From NCBI GenBank assembly GCA_964386635.1, contig CAYLRO010000008.1, positions 1 through 64,000 of the forward strand: a DNA stretch of 64,000 nt, read 5' to 3'. The notes under the pieces were generated by a model that was given only the letters and a program-made list of their open reading frames with translations, did no database searches and was not told the DNA's origin. Positions 59,068 to 64,000 of the stretch are shown piece after piece; position 1 is the first letter of the stretch, and every line of letters starts with the position of its first letter. Made by a program: the position numbers and the translations under genes. The DNA is from Sabulitectum sp964386635 (GTDB lineage Bacteria; Fermentibacterota; Fermentibacteria; Fermentibacterales; JCC-6).

Positions 59068-59814
59068 ATGAAACCTGCCAGAATCACAATCATCTGGGCA
59101 CTTATGGTATGCCTGACTTTATCGGCTTCAGCAAAAGACATTTATGCGGTTCAGGGAGATGTTCTATACAGAGCGTCCACTGAAACCGGCGAGTGGGAAA
59201 GCCTTTCCGACACCTGGGAGGGAACAGAACTGCTGACTTCCACTCATACAGGTCTCTATGCCATTCAGGGAGATATTCTTTATGAAGTGGGCACAGACGG
59301 TTCCTGGGCTGAACTCTCTGACACATGGGAGGGCACTTTTGCTCTCACGGGAAGCGACAACATGCTTTATGCTGTTCAGAATGACGCGATCTATGCTGTT
59401 GATCCGTCCACAGGAACCTGGGAGACTGTTCCCGGTGATTACGCAGGAATAACCCATCTGGTCTGGGCCGGGGATGCCCTGATGGTTATACAGAATGATG
59501 TGCTCTACCGCACCGACCCGGAAACAGGGGATTTCACTGAGCTGCCTTCAAGCTATGCAGGAACAACAGCTGCAGCCGGAACCGACAGACACCTGTTCGT
59601 CATTCAGGGTGATGTTCTCTACAAGGTTGACCCTGTTACCGGTGAATATGAAAGCCTGGGAGGGGGATACCAGGGCGCTACTGAGATGGATGCAGGAGAA
59701 GGTTACGTTTACTGCATATGGCAGGGTTCTCTCTGGAAGACACACATCGGATCAGGTGATTACGAAAGCCTTGGTTCATCCTGGGACGGTACTACGGCGT
59801 TCTGTATTAAATGA
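59068..59814 (+). CDS. Secreted six-repeat beta-propeller protein
   Basis: A 248-residue exported protein (signal ITIIWALMVCLTLSASA) with six tandem repeats of 37-40 residues, each with the pattern Y-A-V/I-Q-x-D-V-L-Y then D-P-x-T-G-x-W-E-x-L and W-E-G-T. The first four repeats read IYAVQGDVLY, LYAIQGDILY, LYAVQNDAIY and LMVIQNDVLY; the fifth is LFVIQGDVLY and the sixth VYCIWQGSLW. Six repeats of this length fit a six-bladed propeller (tachylectin/Kelch-like geometry). GGAGG lies 7 bases before the ATG. It follows the peptidase after 17 bases. Confidence 0.8.
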   Translation: MKPARITIIWALMVCLTLSASAKDIYAVQGDVLYRASTETGEWESLSDTWEGTELLTSTHTGLYAIQGDILYEVGTDGSWAELSDTWEGTFALTGSDNMLYAVQNDAIYAVDPSTGTWETVPGDYAGITHLVWAGDALMVIQNDVLYRTDPETGDFTELPSSYAGTTAAAGTDRHLFVIQGDVLYKVDPVTGEYESLGGGYQGATEMDAGEGYVYCIWQGSLWKTHIGSGDYESLGSSWDGTTAFCIK

Positions 59815-59820
59815 GCTGAA

Positions 59821-60867
59821 TCAGAGACTCTTCCTGAAACGTAGCGTTGCAGTTGTGAGAAGCGCAGTTCCCAGAAGGAAAAGGGCAAGCAGATCCGGCC
59901 AGAGTACCTGCAGACCATTTCCTTTCAGGAATATCTCTCTGAGTATTGTCATCATGTAGCGTACCGGGTCAACAATAGTGATTGCTTTGATCACCGGTGG
60001 CATGTTGGCAATGGGGAATGCAAAACCCGAAAGAAGTGTTGCAGGAAAAATGAAGAAGAATGAGCTGAGCATTGCCTGCTGCTGTGTTCTGCTCACTGTT
60101 GAGATAAGAAGCCCCATTCCAAGGGTGTTCATCAGATAGAGAACTGAAGAGAGAACAAGCAGAGGGATGCTGCCTCTCAGCGGTATATTGAACCAGAGAA
60201 CTGCCACTGCACTGACCAGAAGAACGTTCACCATTCCTATTGCTGCGAAAGGAAGAGTTTTTCCCAGGATGAACTCCCACCTCTTTATGGGAGTCACCAT
60301 GATCTGCTCCATGGTACCTATTTCTTTCTCCCGTACAACAGCCATGCTGCTCAGGATAAGTGTTATCACCAACACCATCATGGCGATCACACCGGGGACA
60401 TAGAAGTTCCTGCTTTCCAGCAGAGGGTTGTACCAGGCTCGTGATTCCATAGTTACAGCCCCCTGACTGTTCCCCCGGATTATCTCTGCTGCATAGCCGG
60501 AGGTGACACCGGACGATATACCCCTGGAGCCGTCTGTTACGAACTGCATCTGTCCCTGTCTGTTTATCAGTATCATGGCCTGTATGGTGCCCTGATCCAT
60601 GGCATTCCAGCTGCCGGCATAGTTGTTTCCAACAGGCTTTTCCAGGAAAATACCAGAGGACAGGAATTGTCTTACCATTGACCTTGATTCAACTGTGTTG
60701 GCCAGATCCACTATTCCTGTTGCAACGCTGTTCACATCGGTGGTTACAGCGTAACCGAACACCAGGGTCTGGAAAACAGGCACAACAAGAAGAACAAAGC
60801 GCATTCTGGGATCCCTGAAGGTCTGTATCAGTTCCTTTTTCAGCATGAATCTCAGTCTTCCTGACAT
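59821..60867 (-). CDS. ABC-2 type exporter permease
   Basis: A 348-residue membrane protein with the ABC-2 layout: an N-terminal helix (FVLLVVPVFQTLVFGYAV), a large extracytoplasmic loop of about 140 residues and five C-terminal helices, with the characteristic REKEIGTMEQIMVTPIKRWEFILGK cytoplasmic loop. It is the last gene of the HlyD/ABC operon, equivalent to YbhR. It overlaps the upstream permease by one base. The substrate cannot be predicted; homologous systems export drugs or hydrophobic compounds. Confidence 0.9.
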   Translation of the reverse strand: MSGRLRFMLKKELIQTFRDPRMRFVLLVVPVFQTLVFGYAVTTDVNSVATGIVDLANTVESRSMVRQFLSSGIFLEKPVGNNYAGSWNAMDQGTIQAMILINRQGQMQFVTDGSRGISSGVTSGYAAEIIRGNSQGAVTMESRAWYNPLLESRNFYVPGVIAMMVLVITLILSSMAVVREKEIGTMEQIMVTPIKRWEFILGKTLPFAAIGMVNVLLVSAVAVLWFNIPLRGSIPLLVLSSVLYLMNTLGMGLLISTVSRTQQQAMLSSFFFIFPATLLSGFAFPIANMPPVIKAITIVDPVRYMMTILREIFLKGNGLQVLWPDLLALFLLGTALLTTATLRFRKSL

Positions 60868-61961
60868 CAGCGGCCGTCCAGGTTAAAGTGCAGTTTTTTC
60901 ATTGTAAGACCAATAACAGCAAGAGCGAAAACAGAAAGAAGGACCAGGTCCAGAGTAAGAACCGGCCCCCAGACACCCTTGAGGAAAATTGACCGGAGAA
61001 GCGATACAAAGTAAGTGGCGGGAATTATTCTGGTGATGGCCACAACAACAGCAGGCATGGCCTTGATGTCGTAGACAAAACCGGAAAGAATGAACCCCGG
61101 CAGGAATGTGATAATAAGTGAGAGCTGACTTGCAAGGAGCTGGGATTTTGCCACTGTACTGATAAGTATTCCCACGGAGAGTGAAGTAAGAAGAAAAATA
61201 CCGCTTACAGCTGCAAGTGCCAGGATGCTTCCATAAAGAGGTATGCCGAACAGGAAGAGAGCCATAAGAACGGCTATGAGAACATCGATAGCACCAATGA
61301 TGTAGTAGGGGAAAAGTTTTCCCATAATGAACTCTGTTCTTCGAAGTGGTGTGGATATCAGCTGTTCCATGGTGCCGTTCTCCCACTCTCTTGCAACACA
61401 GAGAGAGGTGAGCATTGCTGCGATAACATTCACAATAATGGCAATGAGACCCGGGATGATCGACCAGGTTGTATCCATTCCGGGATTGTAAGCACTTATC
61501 AGACTTACTGTTTCCATCCCTGTATTACTCTGACTTTGCAGTATCCCTCTGGCATACATGATTGTAAGCCTGGCGGTATTGGAATCACTGCCGTCAACAA
61601 GGAGCTGTACAGATGCAGATTCTCCACTGTGAATGCTTTGCTGGAAATCAGGTGGAATAACCAGAACCGCCAGTGCCTTCCCGGTCTGAATGAAATTTTC
61701 TGTTTCATTCAGTGATCTGGAGACTCCTGCAGGCTGAAAAGCTTCTGAGCTGGTGAAGCTTCGAATCAGATTTCTTGAAGAGGCAGTATTACTCTGATCC
61801 CAGACTGCCAGCGGCACATTGTTCACATTCAGCGAGAGACCGTATCCGAACAGGATAAGAAGCAGGATGGGAATGGCAATTCCCATGGCCAGGCTTCTGG
61901 GGTCACGCACCACATGTATGGTCTCTTTTACTGCAATGGCCCTTATTCTTCTGAAGTTCAT
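60867..61961 (-). CDS. ABC-2 type exporter permease
   Basis: A 364-residue permease with the same topology as its neighbour: N-terminal helix (LAMGIAIPILLLILFGYGLSL), a periplasmic domain, and five helices after the WENGTMEQLISTPLRRTEFI loop. It is likely the paralogous partner, equivalent to YbhS, forming a heterodimer. It overlaps the ATPase gene upstream by 4 bases (ATGA) and the second permease by one base, so the operon is fully coupled. Confidence 0.9.
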   Translation of the reverse strand: MNFRRIRAIAVKETIHVVRDPRSLAMGIAIPILLLILFGYGLSLNVNNVPLAVWDQSNTASSRNLIRSFTSSEAFQPAGVSRSLNETENFIQTGKALAVLVIPPDFQQSIHSGESASVQLLVDGSDSNTARLTIMYARGILQSQSNTGMETVSLISAYNPGMDTTWSIIPGLIAIIVNVIAAMLTSLCVAREWENGTMEQLISTPLRRTEFIMGKLFPYYIIGAIDVLIAVLMALFLFGIPLYGSILALAAVSGIFLLTSLSVGILISTVAKSQLLASQLSLIITFLPGFILSGFVYDIKAMPAVVVAITRIIPATYFVSLLRSIFLKGVWGPVLTLDLVLLSVFALAVIGLTMKKLHFNLDGR

Positions 61962-62686
61962 TTTTCCGCAATCGCAACCAGGGAGATGAATACATCTTCC
62001 AGAGTGTTTTTCTTCTGCTGCTTCTTAAGATCCTCCGGTGATCCCATGGCAATCACCCGACCCTTCTGCATAATTGAGATCCGGTCACAGTATTCCGCTT
62101 CAAGCATGTAATGGGTTGTTACGAAAACTGTAGTTCCTCCGTCAGCTTTATCTCTGATCGTTTCCCAGAATTTCCTTCTGCTTACAGGGTCAACTCCTGA
62201 GGTGGGTTCATCAAGAAAGAGGATTTCAGGGTTGTGCATCACCGCGCTTGCCAGTGAGAGCTGCTGTTTCCATCCCACCGGGAGGTCTCCTGTTAATTTG
62301 TTTCCTTTTCCGGAAAGCCCGGCGCTTTCAATGGCTTTTTCAATGGCTTCTTCTCTGTTGGCCACCCCATAGATCCCTGCGTAGAACTCAAGATTTTCCC
62401 TTATTGTAAGATCGTTGTACAGGGAGAATTTCTGACTCATGTAGCCGATGAAGGATTTTACCTTTTCCGGAGTCTCCGTGATATCTACTCCTCCTACAAC
62501 GCCTCTGCCTGAAGTTGGTTTGAGTATGCCGCACAGCATTCGTATCGTGGTTGATTTTCCTGCACCGTTTGCTCCCAGGAAGCCGAAGATCTCTCCCTTT
62601 TTTACAGTAAGAGAAATGTTGTCCACAGCTGTGAAGCTGCCGAACTTTTTGCAGAGATCCTGAAGCATTACCGCCGGCTCAGCCAT
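61958..62686 (-). CDS. ABC exporter ATPase (second)
   Basis: A 242-residue ATPase with Walker A FLGANGAGKSTTIRML and Walker B ILFLDEPTSGVDP. The signature motif is degenerate (LPVGWKQQLSLA in place of LSGGQ), as in the C-terminal half of YbhF-type proteins, so the second ATPase is probably a non-equivalent half-site. The start is ATG 62686 with GGAGA 7 bases upstream; an in-frame ATG at 62716 would overlap the first ATPase gene by 38 bases. It overlaps the first ATPase gene by 8 bases. Confidence 0.9.
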   Translation of the reverse strand: MAEPAVMLQDLCKKFGSFTAVDNISLTVKKGEIFGFLGANGAGKSTTIRMLCGILKPTSGRGVVGGVDITETPEKVKSFIGYMSQKFSLYNDLTIRENLEFYAGIYGVANREEAIEKAIESAGLSGKGNKLTGDLPVGWKQQLSLASAVMHNPEILFLDEPTSGVDPVSRRKFWETIRDKADGGTTVFVTTHYMLEAEYCDRISIMQKGRVIAMGSPEDLKKQQKKNTLEDVFISLVAIAEK

Positions 62687-63584
62687 TGCTTTTCTCCGAA
62701 AGGTAAACAAAGGCATCTTCCACAGAACCCTGTGATCTTGTAATCAGGGATTGCCTGTTTATACAGTTCCTGATCTCTTCCTCTGATACAGTTCCCATTA
62801 CATGCACCTGAGATCCGAAGACGGTGGATACTGCATCTGTCGCTGCGGAGATTCTCCGGGATTCCTCAAACGGGTCAGATGAATCAAATTTCAGGACACC
62901 ACCTGGAATAAGGCTGACAATTTCCCCTGGAGTTCCCCTGGCAGTTATCTCGCCATTGTTCATGAACGCCAGTCTGTGGCATTTTTCCGCCTCATCAAGG
63001 TAGGCTGTTGTCATGATAACCGTAAGACCCTGGTCCACAAGCCGGTAAAGGAATTCCCAGAACTCCCTTCGGGAAACAGGATCAACACCGTTGGTGGGTT
63101 CATCAAGCAGGAGCAGTTCAGGGGTATGGATAAGGGCACAGGCCAGACCAAGTTTCTGCTTCATGCCTCCTGATAGTTTGCCTGCCGGCCTTTTTCTGAA
63201 GGGACTCAGGCTGCTCCATTCAAGCAGTCTGCTTATTCCGGATTCCAGCTCAGCTTTCTTCACTCCGTACATATCTCCGTAGAACTGCATGTTCTCTTCA
63301 ACGGTAAGGTCCTGGTAGAGGCCGAATCTCTGGCTCATGTATGCTATTCTGTCATGTATTTTTTCAGGATTTCCGGTGGTTTCCAGACCCAGTACTTCTG
63401 CTGTTCCCCGGTCCGGTGAAAGAATTGAAGCCAGTATCCGCATTGTTGTGGTTTTTCCTGCTCCGTCAGGTCCCACAAGACCGAAGACCCTGCCCTGTTC
63501 CGCCTGAAAGGAGATGTTTTTTACAGCGTGAACACTTCCGAAGGATTTTGTCAGGTTGCGAACCTCCACTGCAGCAGTTTTCAT
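62679..63584 (-). CDS. ABC exporter ATPase (first)
   Basis: A 301-residue ATPase with Walker A GLVGPDGAGKTTTMRIL, a canonical signature LSGGMKQKLGLACAL and Walker B LLLLDEPTNGVDPVSRREF. The C-terminal 80 residues (LIPGGVLKFDSSDPFEE, AATDAVSTVFGSQVHVMG) are the usual extension. In E. coli YbhF both ATPases are fused; here they are two overlapping genes. It overlaps hlyD upstream by 4 bases (ATGA). Confidence 0.92.
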   Translation of the reverse strand: MKTAAVEVRNLTKSFGSVHAVKNISFQAEQGRVFGLVGPDGAGKTTTMRILASILSPDRGTAEVLGLETTGNPEKIHDRIAYMSQRFGLYQDLTVEENMQFYGDMYGVKKAELESGISRLLEWSSLSPFRKRPAGKLSGGMKQKLGLACALIHTPELLLLDEPTNGVDPVSRREFWEFLYRLVDQGLTVIMTTAYLDEAEKCHRLAFMNNGEITARGTPGEIVSLIPGGVLKFDSSDPFEESRRISAATDAVSTVFGSQVHVMGTVSEEEIRNCINRQSLITRSQGSVEDAFVYLSEKSNG

Positions 63585-64000
63585 TGGAAGTTCAACTGTA
63601 CATCAACAGGCATTCCGGCTTTGAAAATACCGTCCGGATTAGGCAGAGATGCCTCAATTCGGTAAACCAGGCTCGTTCTGCCCTCTCTGGTTTCAACGCT
63701 GGACGGGGTGAACTCCGCCTGATCAGCTATGTGGGTTATTGTGCCTGTAACTTCCAGTAGTGCCGCAGTTTCAGCTGAGTTAACGCTTACTGAAACCGGC
63801 TGACCTGCAGAAATATCTGCCAGGCCGGGCTGTGAAACATAGAATATGGCTTTTACTGTATCCATATCAGCCACTGTAAGAAGAGTGTACCCTGCAGAGA
63901 TATTTTCGCCCTGCTGGACGCTTGTTCCAGTTACCACGCCGGTAAGGGGAGAAGTGACAGTAGTCCATTCAAGTCTGTTTGCTGCAATATCTCTGGTTGC
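63581..64000 (-). CDS. HlyD-family periplasmic adaptor, C-terminal part (5' truncated)
   Basis: The minus-strand frame is open to the end of the window (64000) and stops at 63581, so the last 139 codons of a membrane-fusion protein are seen. Typical are the lipoyl-like half ENISAGYTLLTVADMD, the beta-barrel FYVSQPGLADISAGQPVSVSV and the end GIFKAGMPVDVQLNF. It should link the ABC-2 exporter to an outer-membrane channel. A GTG at 63937 is not the start, because the upstream sequence (RLEWTTVTSPLTGVVTG) is family-like. Confidence 0.85.
   Translation of the reverse strand, partial: ATRDIAANRLEWTTVTSPLTGVVTGTSVQQGENISAGYTLLTVADMDTVKAIFYVSQPGLADISAGQPVSVSVNSAETAALLEVTGTITHIADQAEFTPSSVETREGRTSLVYRIEASLPNPDGIFKAGMPVDVQLNFQ

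Overview
The window reads as chromosomal DNA of a Gram-negative (diderm), probably anaerobic bacterium. Supporting this are the end of a TonB-dependent receptor, many lipoproteins with lipoboxes, other secreted proteins with signal peptides, formate-tetrahydrofolate ligase, a phosphate butyryltransferase-type enzyme, selenophosphate synthetase and a persulfide-handling flavoprotein. The pyruvate kinase resembles the Bacteroidota-type subfamily, and two secreted proteins end in the same TWGxIKA tail. I infer a member of the FCB superphylum or a neighbouring candidate phylum (Fermentibacteria / Eisenbacteria / WOR-3 style); the sequence here does not prove this. I saw no rRNA, tRNA, CRISPR array, insertion sequence or prophage.

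Layout. 1-2300: TonB receptor end and a lysine 6-aminotransferase, with a terminator between them. 2514-10117: a long tightly packed plus-strand operon, ptb-rpiB-wecB-transglutaminase-like lipoprotein-ribD-ribE-ribBA-ribH-nusB, giving the riboflavin pathway from GTP cyclohydrolase II and ribD through to riboflavin synthase. 10172-14731: metallophosphoesterase, DUF2141 protein, a propeller lipoprotein, selD, and two small envelope proteins. 14737-25460: mostly secreted proteins and lipoproteins of unknown function, an adenylate cyclase/ATPase/TPR regulator, a YjbQ protein and a methyltransferase. 25675-38090: pyruvate kinase, TPR protein, formate-THF ligase, a zinc-ribbon membrane protein/VanW/propeller operon, a small zinc peptidase, a four-domain CoA-disulfide-reductase fusion, an MmpS-like lipoprotein and a YD-like repeat protein. 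38096-47223: minus-strand regulators (hybrid histidine kinase, GAF-HD-GYP), a peptidase, a glycosidase-like lipoprotein, nitroreductase, glycosyltransferase and methyltransferases. 47338-51744: acetyltransferase and the four-gene radical-SAM cassette. 51849-59814: TPR protein, methyltransferase, lipoprotein, then an Hsp70/TerB-J/M48 operon and a six-repeat propeller protein. 59821-64000: an HlyD/ABC-2 exporter operon.

Two loci stand out. (1) selD is interrupted by an in-frame TGA at 12830-12832, exactly at the catalytic Cys17 position of E. coli SelD. A hairpin 15 bases downstream looks like a bacterial SECIS, so SelD is itself a selenoprotein. Its frame continues upstream without another stop into a six-cysteine domain, so it appears to be a new Cys-rich/SelD fusion that a standard gene finder would split in two. 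(2) At 47913-51744 a zinc-ribbon membrane protein, a DUF2207-like membrane protein ending in an alternating Cys-Ala tail, a radical SAM/SPASM enzyme with a PqqD-like N-terminal domain, and a methyltransferase are translationally packed. This looks like a RiPP-type modification system whose substrate is the C-terminal tail of a membrane protein. A hairpin that carries both a T-run and the cassette's ribosome binding site sits in front of it.

Other items worth reading are a lidless Hsp70 paired with a J-like domain lacking HPD, an apparent AUC start codon at 36738, and frequent TTG starts with good Shine-Dalgarno sequences.
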